A stretch of 15,259 nt of DNA from contig CAJUMI010000061.1 of assembly GCA_910587545.1 (NCBI GenBank), forward strand, positions 1-15,259, written 5' to 3'. How positions within the stretch are numbered: the first letter of the stretch is position 1; the number at the start of each line of letters is the position of its first letter. Positions 1 through 6,018 of the stretch are shown piece by piece. The position numbers and the translations under genes were made by a program. This DNA comes from an uncultured Muribaculaceae bacterium (lineage in GTDB: Bacteria > Bacteroidota > Bacteroidia > Bacteroidales > Muribaculaceae). Below the pieces are notes generated by a model. It worked only from the letters and a program-made list of their open reading frames with translations, was not told the origin of the DNA and did no database searches.

Positions 1-2
1 TG

Positions 3-110
3 TTCGGGAAGTCAGAGCCGGCCGGGCGGCCCAGCTGTAAAATCATGTCTATCCGTCAGCTTCGCGACATGGAGCGCCGAGAGGCCAAAAACAGAAAAAG
101 GCAAAATTAA
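3..110 (+). CDS. 3' end of an unidentified gene (partial)
   Basis: A reading frame that is open from the left edge ends at TAA 108-110, giving the last 35 residues of a protein. The tail is strongly basic near the end (ERREAKNRKRQN). It stops 7 bp before the stop codon of the convergent holA gene, which fits the tight gene packing here and leaves no room for a terminator. I do not recognise the protein. A shorter competing frame ending at 40 (tail VREVRAGRAAQL) cannot be excluded from the sequence alone. Confidence 0.45.
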   Translation, partial: FGKSEPAGRPSCKIMSIRQLRDMERREAKNRKRQN

Positions 111-117
111 TTGGCGA

Positions 118-1152
118 TCAGAATTTGATGTTACCAGGAGCGGTGAGTATGTGGAAGAGCAGATCGTGGAAGAGATTGTGGTCTGACTGTCGTGAACCGA
201 CACCCTTGCTCATGGCATCGTATCGGCGGATGGCTGCGATAATCTCAATGACCTGAAAGGCGTTATAGCGCTGCATGGCGGCGCGGTAGCGCTTGATCTG
301 CCCTGGCCAACGGAGCTTGAGTTCGGCCATAATGCCGTTATCGCTTTTGTCAGCACAGTAGTAAGCGGCAAGCAGATCGGCAAAAAAAGAGAATATAGTC
401 GATGCGCTGACCACCAGCGGATTATTCTTGGGATTAGACCTGAAATAATCGGCTATACGGAACACCTTGCCGGAGTCTTTAACGGCGAGAGCATCGACAA
501 GCTCGAAGTTGTTGTAGTCCTTGCTCATGCCGATGTTGCGCTCCACAGCTTCGGCCGTAACAGTCGCTCCGGCACCGAGCGCGGTCATCAGTTTGTCGAT
601 CTCGTTGTACAGCCGGCTCAGATCAGTGCCGACATAGTCTATGAGCATGTCAAGCGCCTTAGGATCGGCCTTCAGACCTTTGGCTTTTATGAAGGCTCCG
701 ATAACAGCAGGCGCATTGTAGTCCGACAGTTTTTTAGATTCGAAGTTCACACCTTTGGCCCTCACAGCAGCGAGCAGTTCTTTTCCCCTGGCCTGTGCTC
801 CGCGACAGCAAATGACCAATATCGTTGTCTCGGCCGGAGATGCCACATAACGGTGCAACTTGTTGATGCGGTCAGCCGGAACCGACTGAGCCTCTTTAAG
901 GATCACCACCTGACGGTCGGCCATCATGGGATACTGCATGCACAGATCCATCACCGCTCCGGGCTCGACCTCGGGCGCATAAAGCACGTGGAGATTAAAC
1001 TCGCGTTCTTCCTCGCTGAGGATGTTTTCGAAGCGACGCACGAGCTCATCGATATAATAACCTTCGTCACCATGCAACAGGTAGACCGGGGCAAACTGTT
1101 TTGCGGCGAGCTGTCGGCAGATCGAATCGTATGTTACGGCAGGAGCGGCCAT
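118..1152 (-). CDS. holA: DNA polymerase III subunit delta
   Basis: This 344-residue protein has the usual length and opening of HolA, the clamp-loader subunit that opens the beta sliding clamp so that it can be loaded on primed DNA. The N-terminal segment PVYLLHGDEGYYIDEL (about residues 22-37) is the characteristic degenerate nucleotide-binding region of the family: it has the P-loop position but not the lysine-containing Walker A motif, consistent with a subunit that does not hydrolyse ATP. Residues of roughly 1-205 would form the AAA+-like domains. About 210-340 would form the helical collar domain, with the motif DYNNFELVDALAVKD near 212-226 and a helix-rich end. The start is the ATG at 1150-1152, about 35 nt downstream of a Bacteroidota-type promoter. 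The gene converges on the partial gene at the left edge and diverges from the HsdR-N-like gene. Identification is secure at family level. Confidence 0.93.
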   Translation of the reverse strand: MAAPAVTYDSICRQLAAKQFAPVYLLHGDEGYYIDELVRRFENILSEEEREFNLHVLYAPEVEPGAVMDLCMQYPMMADRQVVILKEAQSVPADRINKLHRYVASPAETTILVICCRGAQARGKELLAAVRAKGVNFESKKLSDYNAPAVIGAFIKAKGLKADPKALDMLIDYVGTDLSRLYNEIDKLMTALGAGATVTAEAVERNIGMSKDYNNFELVDALAVKDSGKVFRIADYFRSNPKNNPLVVSASTIFSFFADLLAAYYCADKSDNGIMAELKLRWPGQIKRYRAAMQRYNAFQVIEIIAAIRRYDAMSKGVGSRQSDHNLFHDLLFHILTAPGNIKF

Positions 1153-1167
1153 GTGATGTCTGGAAAT

Positions 1168-1183
1168 AAATTTGTAAATTTGT
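1168..1183 (+). promoter_or_regulatory. Candidate promoter of the HsdR-N-like gene, in a tandem octamer
   Basis: AAATTTGT occurs twice in tandem (1168-1175, 1176-1183), creating TAAATTTG at 1175-1182. This matches TAnnTTTG and would give a 5' leader of about 25 nt before the ATG at 1217. No good -33 TTTG lies 19-21 nt upstream. The same DNA would be inside the holA leader on the other strand. Confidence 0.4.
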
Positions 1184-1185
1184 AG

Positions 1186-1217
1186 CGAAGATACAAAAAA
1201 ATAAGCTCTGCCACAAA
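1186..1217 (-). promoter_or_regulatory. Probable holA promoter (Bacteroidota type)
   Basis: On the minus strand TTTG (plus 1214-1217) is followed after 20 nt by TATCTTCG (plus 1186-1193), close to the known -33 TTTG / -7 TAnnTTTG consensus. It would give a leader of about 30 nt before the holA ATG. The -33 element sits across the first base of the divergent gene's ATG (1217-1219), so the two genes share control DNA. Confidence 0.6.
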
Positions 1218-1690
1218 TGGATCTGAATTTGCCTTGTTTTGATTACCGGCTGTCGCATGACGCCGACGGTGTGACGCGCATATTCGACTGCCTGCGCGGC
1301 CGATTTGTGGCGCTCACTCCCGAGGAATGGGTGAGACAGCATTTTGTCAACTTTCTGATCACCGAACGCTCCTATCCCCGCGGGCTGATGGCCAATGAGG
1401 TGAGTCTGAAACTCAACCGCACCTCGCGACGCTGCGACACGCTGGTCTATTCAAGGTCGGGACGGCCTCTCGCGGTCATCGAGTACAAGGCTCCGACGGT
1501 TGCGATCACCCAAAAAGTGTTTGACCAGATCGCACGCTACAACAGCGTGGTCGGATCACGATATCTGATTGTAAGCAACGGCCTGACGCACTATTGCTGC
1601 AGCTTCGACGAGATAAGCCGGAGCTATCGCTTCATGCGTGACATACCACGCTATGACGCGTTGTCAGAAGAAATATGCCAGACGGACTGA
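1217..1690 (+). CDS. Stand-alone HsdR N-terminal-like (PD-(D/E)xK fold) protein
   Basis: This 157-residue protein resembles the family named 'type I restriction enzyme R protein N-terminal' (HSDR_N_2). It is only the nuclease-fold domain: no helicase motifs follow, and no hsdM or hsdS lies nearby. A PD-(D/E)xK-like constellation can be read: E61 in an early helix, D74 in CDTLVYS, E89-Y-K91 in VIEYKAP, and Q104 in the following helix (FDQIARYN). Single-domain relatives beside DNA polymerase III delta are, as I recall, frequent in Bacteroidota, which would suggest a DNA-maintenance role rather than restriction; that role is inference. The ATG at 1217 is chosen because a promoter-like element lies just upstream. 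The last 27 bp overlap the convergent barrel gene. The protein has six cysteines, many for its size. No signal peptide is visible, so it should be cytoplasmic. Confidence 0.8.
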   Translation: MDLNLPCFDYRLSHDADGVTRIFDCLRGRFVALTPEEWVRQHFVNFLITERSYPRGLMANEVSLKLNRTSRRCDTLVYSRSGRPLAVIEYKAPTVAITQKVFDQIARYNSVVGSRYLIVSNGLTHYCCSFDEISRSYRFMRDIPRYDALSEEICQTD

Positions 1691-2287
1691 ATATGAGCGG
1701 CTGCGGGCGCTGTAGTTGTCGAGCAGCTTTGTCTTGAGCGCATAGGTCATGCCCCAGGAGTATTGAAACGACAATTGCCAGCGACGGAACAGCTCGACAC
1801 CGCCGCCTGCGCTGACGCTTAGATCGCCGCCGGCATATTTGAAGGCATCGCAATCGCCGTGACCGACAAGGATGTTGAAGTCAGGTCCGCCATAGATAAA
1901 GGGTGCCACAATATCCTCAAGACCGTTCATGCGGGTCCATTTGAAGCGCAGGTGCAGAGGGATCTGAAGAGTGTGGAGACGCACACGCTCCTCGCCATAG
2001 CCCTGAGAAGCCCATATCTTGCGCTCGCCGAGATTGACCTTTGCGCCAAGCTGGTTGTAGATCAGACCGAGATCGATACCGAAACCCAGACCGGGAAACA
2101 TCATCTCGCCCTGCACACCGACCTGATAACTCGGAGTCTGCGAGACAGATACAAGATCCTGCTTGAATTTAAGATTGGTCATTTCGAAGCCGGCGACTGC
2201 CGCATAGCGAAACTGGGCGTTTGCAGCCATCGAGCTGCCGACAAGGAGCGAGAGTATTGTTAAAAGTTTGACGATCTGACGTTTCAT
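1664..2287 (-). CDS. PorT-family outer-membrane beta-barrel protein
   Basis: A 207-residue exported protein. Residues 1-24 are a signal peptide: basic MKRQIVK, hydrophobic LLTILSLLVG, and a cleavage site after ANA before Q25. The rest alternates polar and non-polar residues in short strands with glycine-rich turns (GFGIDLGLIYNQLG, SVSAGGGVEL, LSFQYSWGMTYALK) and ends in an aromatic strand (SVRLAYFF), as in outer-membrane barrels of the OMP_b-brl_2/PorT type. Such proteins are abundant in Bacteroidota and most have no known function; membership does not by itself make this the T9SS component PorT. The ATG at 2285-2287 is preferred over an in-frame ATG at 2314 because the promoter element TATCTTTG would lie inside the longer form and because the shorter form begins with a proper signal peptide. 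It overlaps the HsdR-N-like gene tail to tail by 27 bp. Confidence 0.8.
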   Translation of the reverse strand: MKRQIVKLLTILSLLVGSSMAANAQFRYAAVAGFEMTNLKFKQDLVSVSQTPSYQVGVQGEMMFPGLGFGIDLGLIYNQLGAKVNLGERKIWASQGYGEERVRLHTLQIPLHLRFKWTRMNGLEDIVAPFIYGGPDFNILVGHGDCDAFKYAGGDLSVSAGGGVELFRRWQLSFQYSWGMTYALKTKLLDNYSARSRSYSVRLAYFF

Positions 2288-2311
2288 TGCTGTGATGTGA
2301 GTTAACGGCAA

Positions 2312-2319
2312 CAAAGATA
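2312..2319 (-). promoter_or_regulatory. Promoter -7 element of the barrel gene
   Basis: TATCTTTG on the minus strand is an exact TAnnTTTG match, 24 nt before the chosen ATG. The upstream -33 box is weak (CTTG 17 nt upstream rather than TTTG at about 20). It separates this gene from the sigma factor transcript. Confidence 0.6.
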
Positions 2320-2368
2320 CGGCAAAAATCTCAAAACAAGCTTTATATTAACGCATTTTATGACTTGA

Positions 2369-2389
2369 TTTCAAACATAGTTTCAAACA
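2369..2389. repeat. Tandem 9-bp direct repeat upstream of the barrel gene
   Basis: TTTCAAACA occurs at 2369-2377 and again at 2381-2389, with a 12-bp period. The pair lies between the sigma-factor terminator hairpin and the barrel gene promoter, about 50-75 bp upstream of its -7 box, a usual place for an activator site. The binding role is inference. Confidence 0.4.
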
Positions 2390-2390
2390 G

Positions 2391-2417
2391 AAGGGGCGCA
2401 CGATACGTGCGCCCCTT
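2391..2417 (-). terminator. Strong hairpin, probable rpoD transcription terminator
   Basis: A perfect 12-bp inverted repeat, AAGGGGCGCACG (2391-2402) and CGTGCGCCCCTT (2406-2417), encloses a 3-nt loop. It lies 68 nt past the sigma factor stop codon. On the minus strand it is followed by CTGTTTGAAAC, only moderately T-rich, so it could act as a terminator or as a 3'-end stabilising structure. Confidence 0.7.
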
Positions 2418-2437
2418 AAAACGTTATTTAACAGATG

Positions 2438-2464
2438 AGCGCACAAGGCGTGAGCCCCTGCGCT
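2438..2464 (-). other. Second hairpin in the rpoD 3' untranslated region
   Basis: AGCGCA (2438-2443) and TGCGCT (2459-2464) form an inverted repeat; inside it GGC and GCC can add pairs around a TCAC loop. It lies 21 nt past the stop codon and ahead of the stronger hairpin at 2391-2417. No T-run follows, so it is more likely an RNA 3'-end structure than a terminator. Confidence 0.35.
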
Positions 2465-2485
2465 GATTGTCAACCCTTTAATCCA

Positions 2486-3346
2486 TTATGAGCCAAGATA
2501 TGACTTGAGCAGACGGCTACGCTGCCCCTTGAGACGGCGTATGGCCTTCTCCTTGATCTGACGCACACGCTCGCGAGTGAGGTCAAACTTGGCACCGATC
2601 TCTTCAAGAGTCATTTCCTGACAACCGATGCCGAAGAACATCTTGAGGATCTCACGTTCGCGTTCATGGAGCTGACGGAGAGCGCGCTCCACTTCGTTGG
2701 AGAGAGACTCCTGATTGAGCGAAGCATCGGCCATAGGCGAATCGTCGTTGGTAAGCACGTCGAGCAGACTGTTGTCCTCTCCTTCGACAAAAGGAGCGTC
2801 GACTGAAATGTGACGGCCTGACACCTTCAGAGTGTCGGCGATCTTCTCAACAGGCACCTCGAGAGTCTCGGCAAGCTCCTCGGGTGAAGGACGGCGTTCG
2901 TTCTCCTGCTCGAACTTCGACAGCGCCTTGCTGATCTTGTTGAGAGAACCGACCTGATTGAGAGGCAGACGGACGATGCGCGACTGCTCGGCCAGCGCCT
3001 GAAGAATAGACTGACGAATCCACCATACGGCATAGGAAATGAATTTGAAACCGCGTGTCTCATCAAATTTCCTGGCAGCCTTGATCAGACCGAGGTTGCC
3101 TTCGTTGATAAGGTCAGGGAGAGAAAGTCCCTGATTCTGATATTGTTTTGCCACCGAAACCACAAAACGCAGATTTGCTCTTGTCAGCTTCTCGAGAGCC
3201 GCCTGATCGCCCTGACGGATGCGCTGGGCCAGTTCAACTTCTTCCTCTACTGTAATAAGTTCCTCTCGACCGATCTCCTGAAGGTATTTGTCGAGTGAAG
3301 CGCTTTCGCGGTTGGTAATTGATTTAGTGATTTTTAATTGTCTCAT
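2486..3346 (-). CDS. rpoD: Primary RNA polymerase sigma factor (sigma-70 group 1, Bacteroidota type)
   Basis: A 286-residue sigma factor that directs RNA polymerase to housekeeping promoters. The domains run in order. Region 1.2 is about residues 17-43 (DKYLQEIGREELITVEEE). Region 2 is about 54-124, including NLRFVVSVAKQY, DLINEGNLGLIKA and the -10-recognition helix with SYAVWWIRQSI. Region 3 is about 133-205, and region 4 about 218-282 with the helix-turn-helix TLEEIGAKFDLTRERVRQIK. Region 1.1 and the non-conserved insert of E. coli RpoD are absent, which is normal for the primary sigma of this phylum, whose target (TAnnTTTG) is seen in front of most genes here. The start is the ATG at 3344-3346, about 40 nt past its own TAACTTTG element. 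It lies downstream of the ABC operon on the same strand but is separated from it by a large hairpin and has its own promoter. Confidence 0.94.
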   Translation of the reverse strand: MRQLKITKSITNRESASLDKYLQEIGREELITVEEEVELAQRIRQGDQAALEKLTRANLRFVVSVAKQYQNQGLSLPDLINEGNLGLIKAARKFDETRGFKFISYAVWWIRQSILQALAEQSRIVRLPLNQVGSLNKISKALSKFEQENERRPSPEELAETLEVPVEKIADTLKVSGRHISVDAPFVEGEDNSLLDVLTNDDSPMADASLNQESLSNEVERALRQLHEREREILKMFFGIGCQEMTLEEIGAKFDLTRERVRQIKEKAIRRLKGQRSRLLKSYLGS

Positions 3347-3383
3347 GTGTCACGCGTTATTGCCTATTTATTGCAAATTCGTG

Positions 3384-3391
3384 CAAAGTTA
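3384..3391 (-). promoter_or_regulatory. rpoD promoter -7 element
   Basis: TAACTTTG on the minus strand matches TAnnTTTG and lies 37 nt upstream of the rpoD ATG. No clear -33 TTTG is seen at the expected distance. It lies just after the bipartite hairpin that closes the ABC operon. Confidence 0.6.
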
Positions 3392-3426
3392 CGAATTTAT
3401 TTTAGATAATTATGCAGGACAAACGC

Positions 3427-3472
3427 TTTCCGGCACTATATATTTCAAAAAATATATTAAATATGCCGGAAA
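3427..3472 (-). terminator. Bipartite inverted repeat between the ABC operon and rpoD
   Basis: A perfect 9-bp outer stem, TTTCCGGCA (3427-3435) with TGCCGGAAA (3464-3472), encloses a perfect 8-bp inner stem, ATATATTT (3438-3445) with AAATATAT (3450-3457), with a 4-nt loop. The two stems are separated by an asymmetric internal loop of 2 and 6 nt. It lies 29 nt past the permease stop. The trailing bases on the minus strand (GCGTTTGTCC) are only weakly T-rich, so termination is likely but not textbook. Confidence 0.55.
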
Positions 3473-3500
3473 ACTGTGTTTATTTTTGTCAACGCGCCTC

Positions 3501-4760
3501 TTATTTATATCGCGCCCACCGGATAAGCTCGGCGATTGTCGGTTTTTTACCGTACATGAAGATGCCGACTCTGTAGATCTTGGCCGACAGCCAGATCATG
3601 AACAGGAATGTCGCGTAGAGCAGGACAAGCGAGGTGATGATCTGCCAGACAGGTATATCAAACGGTATACGGGCCATCATCACCATCGAAGATGTGAACG
3701 GAATGATCGACGCCCACGTCGCGAAACTCGACATCGGATCGCTGACCACAGAAGGAGCAAGCACCACGCCTATGATAATGGGCAGGATGGCGAAAGTCTG
3801 GAGCTGACTTGCGTCCTGTATATTATCGACAGCCGAGCCGATCGCCGCATAAATCGAGGAGTAGAAAAGATAGCCCCCGATGAGGAAGAGAAGCAGGTAG
3901 ACGAAGAGCGAGAGCATAAACGATCCGTCGCCAAGCACGCCGAGAGCCGCCATGAGTTCAGGGTCGCCGCCATCGGCGATACCGGACACGAGCGAGGGCA
4001 TCACCCAGTAAGTAAACGACATTATGATCAATGCCCAAATCAGGATCTGGGTGATGGCCACAAGGCCGATGCCGACGATCTTGCCGAGCATGAGATAACT
4101 CGGTTTGACCGACGAGACTACGATCTCAAGCACACGGTTGTTCTTCTCCTCGATGATCGAGGTCATGACCATCTGGCCATAGAGCAGGATGAACATATAG
4201 AGCATAAACGACATCACCAGTCCGATCATATAGCTAAGGGCCGACGAGGTTTCTGATGTCTCGTCACTGTCGACGCGGAAAGTCTGCAATTTGACATCGG
4301 CATTGACGGCGGCGAGTATCTCGCTGAGATTATCGATGTTATAGCTCCGCAGGCGTATCGACTCCACGGTGTTCTTGATCTGGCCGGCGATAGCGTTTTC
4401 AAGCTGCATCGACGATGCGGCATGGGTGTAGAGCGTGGCCGCCGACGGATTGTCGACGATGTCCTTGCCGATCACGAGCACGCCGTAATAGTCTTCGTCC
4501 TCGATCAGATCCGCGAGGGTCGCCCGGGTGGTGACAAACTTGGTCTCATCGCCGCTCTGAAGGGTCTTGGCTATAACCCCCGATTCGTCGACAACGGCGA
4601 TTTTCTTCTCCTCGGGAGTCGAGAATATGGCGATCAGCGCCGGAGCGGCCATCAGGGCGACCATAAACACCGGCATCAGTATCGTCGAGATGATGAAACT
4701 TTTGCGTTTAACGCGCTCAAAATATTCGCGCGATATGATAGTTGAAAGCTGAGAATTCAT
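3501..4760 (-). CDS. ABC exporter permease, NatB/ABC-2 type
   Basis: A 419-residue inner-membrane permease of the ABC-2 (NatB-like) type, partner of the ATPase just upstream. A short cytoplasmic start (SREYFERVKRKSF) leads into a first membrane helix at about 22-47. A large extracytoplasmic domain follows at about 48-173, with IAVVDESG near 54-61 as in NatB relatives. Further membrane helices lie at about 174-198, 227-250, 281-306, 322-340 and 372-393, with a possible extra one at 348-363. The cytoplasmic segment EEKNNRVLEIVVSSVKP (204-220) is the conserved ABC-2 coupling-helix motif. The start codon lies 2 bp after the ATPase stop, so the two are translated from one mRNA. NatAB exports sodium in Bacillus, but related pairs carry other substrates; the substrate here is unknown. 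Confidence 0.9.
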   Translation of the reverse strand: MNSQLSTIISREYFERVKRKSFIISTILMPVFMVALMAAPALIAIFSTPEEKKIAVVDESGVIAKTLQSGDETKFVTTRATLADLIEDEDYYGVLVIGKDIVDNPSAATLYTHAASSMQLENAIAGQIKNTVESIRLRSYNIDNLSEILAAVNADVKLQTFRVDSDETSETSSALSYMIGLVMSFMLYMFILLYGQMVMTSIIEEKNNRVLEIVVSSVKPSYLMLGKIVGIGLVAITQILIWALIIMSFTYWVMPSLVSGIADGGDPELMAALGVLGDGSFMLSLFVYLLLFLIGGYLFYSSIYAAIGSAVDNIQDASQLQTFAILPIIIGVVLAPSVVSDPMSSFATWASIIPFTSSMVMMARIPFDIPVWQIITSLVLLYATFLFMIWLSAKIYRVGIFMYGKKPTIAELIRWARYK

Positions 4761-4762
4761 GA

Positions 4763-5707
4763 TTACTGAGGATTGTTTTGATTAAATTTTTCCACCGAAC
4801 GGATAAATATCTCATCCATGCTCGGCAGCACCTGGCGGAACGAGCGCAGGTCGACAGCCTCGTTGGCGCGCGCGATAGCTTCGCGGAGATCATCGGCCGA
4901 GTTGAGTTTGAGCGACACCGACAGGAAACCGTCGCGGTCAAGGCCTTTGCCCTCCATTTCGCGCGTCAGCGGTTCCAGAGCTTCGGTCAGACGCGCCTGC
5001 TCGCCGAGAAAACTGAACTCATACGAATTGTCAGAAAACTCGCGGCGCAGCTCACGCACACTGCCGGTCAGTATGTTATGAGACTTATTAATCAGACTGA
5101 TGTTGTCACAAAGCTCCTCGACGCTGGCCATGTTGTGGGTCGAGAAGATCACCGTCGCACCCTGATCGCGGAGACTGAGGATCTCGCGTTTGAGCACATT
5201 GGCGTTGATAGGGTCGAAGCCGGAAAATGGTTCATCGAATATCAGCAGTTCGGGTTTGTGGAGCACGGTGACGATAAACTGTACTTTCTGGGCCATGCCT
5301 TTCGAGAGTTCCTCGACTTTTTTGTCCCACCACGATGAGATCTCAAGTTTTTCAAACCACTCTTTCAGCGCCTTGGTGGCGTCGCGCTTGCTCAGGCCCT
5401 TGAGCCGGGCAAAGAATATGGCCTGATCGCCGACCTTCATCTTCTTGTACAGACCGCGTTCCTCAGGCAGATAGCCGATGTTGGCCACATCAGCCGCCGT
5501 CAGACGGTGGCCGTTGAAAGTCACGACGCCGCTGTCGGGGGCCGTGATATGATTGATTATTCTGATCAGGGTTGTCTTACCGGCACCGTTGGGTCCGAGA
5601 AGCCCGTAGACTTTGCCACGCGGAACCTCGACAGTCACATTGTCGAGTGCGGTGTGCTTAGTGAAGGCCTTGACTATGTTTTCGGCCTTCAGAATGTTAT
5701 TGTCCAT
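4763..5707 (-). CDS. ABC exporter ATP-binding protein, NatA type
   Basis: A 314-residue ATPase that would power the adjoining permease. Walker A is GPNGAGKT (38-45). The signature motif is LSKGMAQ (134-140), the variant normally seen in NatA-like proteins in place of LSGGQ. Walker B is LLIFDEP (154-160), and the switch histidine is H191 in STHNM. Residues of about 215-305 form the C-terminal extension (DUF4162-like) typical of this subfamily, ending in LPSMDEIFIRSVEKF. The ATG at 5705-5707 is preferred over an in-frame TTG at 5737, which would fall within a few bases of the expected transcription start. First gene of a two-gene operon, divergent from the C10 protease gene. Family assignment is firm; substrate is not known. 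Confidence 0.92.
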   Translation of the reverse strand: MDNNILKAENIVKAFTKHTALDNVTVEVPRGKVYGLLGPNGAGKTTLIRIINHITAPDSGVVTFNGHRLTAADVANIGYLPEERGLYKKMKVGDQAIFFARLKGLSKRDATKALKEWFEKLEISSWWDKKVEELSKGMAQKVQFIVTVLHKPELLIFDEPFSGFDPINANVLKREILSLRDQGATVIFSTHNMASVEELCDNISLINKSHNILTGSVRELRREFSDNSYEFSFLGEQARLTEALEPLTREMEGKGLDRDGFLSVSLKLNSADDLREAIARANEAVDLRSFRQVLPSMDEIFIRSVEKFNQNNPQ

Positions 5708-5745
5708 TTTTATTGTGATTGGTTTTGATTTTTCCAATTAGACGG

Positions 5746-5753
5746 TAAAGTTA
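5746..5753 (-). promoter_or_regulatory. Candidate promoter of the ABC exporter operon
   Basis: TAACTTTA on the minus strand matches TAnnTTTG except for the last base. It lies 38 nt upstream of the ATPase ATG. No -33 TTTG is evident. It is divergent from the element at 5788-5795, with only 34 bp between them. Confidence 0.4.
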
Positions 5754-5787
5754 CCTAAAAATTACAGATTGCCTCATAATTTTTTCG

Positions 5788-5795
5788 TATCTTTG
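5788..5795 (+). promoter_or_regulatory. Promoter -7 element of the C10 protease gene
   Basis: TATCTTTG matches TAnnTTTG exactly and is followed by GC, as is frequent at such sites. A TTG at 5769-5771 lies 16 nt upstream, somewhat closer than the usual 19-21 nt. It would make a leader of about 215 nt before the ATG at 6019. Confidence 0.55.
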
Positions 5796-5802
5796 CAGCC
5801 CC

Positions 5803-6018
5803 ATAATCATTTTTTCAACCACTCGGTTCAACGATTTCAAAATCGGATTTCCGATACATTTGCCGGCGCTGAACGCCGCCGGACTATCATGACTCCTGAT
5901 TCAGACAGTCTCTCCCATCGGATCTCCCACAATTTCATCAGAAACGAATATCTGAAAAATCAAAGGACCGGTGAGCTTCTTTCCGGGCTCTAATAATCAT
6001 AAATATAACCAAAAAACT
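5803..6018 (+). other. Long structured leader of the C10 protease mRNA
   Basis: This is most of the 311-bp gap between the ABC operon and the protease gene. Near its 5' end are two overlapping small hairpins that share bases 5842-5845: CGATTT-CA-AAATCG (5832-5845) and ATCGG-ATTT-CCGAT (5842-5855). Only one can form at a time. A third stem, CGGCG (5864-5868) with CGCCG (5874-5878), follows. A 34-codon reading frame with ATG at 5889 and TAA at 5991-5993 lies in the leader and ends 25 nt before the protease ATG; whether it is translated is unknown. The last 25 nt are A-rich, as usual before Bacteroidota start codons. I do not recognise a known riboswitch. Confidence 0.35.

Noticed and set aside
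1217..1690. A restriction-modification system
   Set aside because: Only a single HsdR N-terminal-like domain is present, with no helicase domain, methyltransferase or specificity subunit in the window.
1859..2263. A 134-codon plus-strand frame antisense to the barrel gene
   Set aside because: No recognisable motif; the opposite strand has a signal peptide, barrel pattern and promoter.
1664..2287. The barrel gene as the T9SS component PorT
   Set aside because: The generic PorT-family barrel is very common in Bacteroidota; nothing specific to PorT itself can be shown from the sequence.
3288..4256. A 322-codon open frame on the plus strand, antisense to the permease and the start of rpoD
   Set aside because: It is rich in D, H, R and E in a low-complexity way, typical of a reverse-strand reading of a membrane-protein gene. 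It overlaps two well-supported genes and the hairpin, and has no recognisable domain.
5708..5737. An N-terminal extension of the ABC ATPase from a TTG at 5737
   Set aside because: It would start within a few bases of the predicted transcription start; the ATG at 5707 gives the normal family N-terminus.
5971..6018. A 16-residue N-terminal extension of the protease from a GTG
   Set aside because: The extension is not signal-peptide-like and would bury the good signal peptide beginning at 6019; the A-rich stretch before 6019 fits a translation start.
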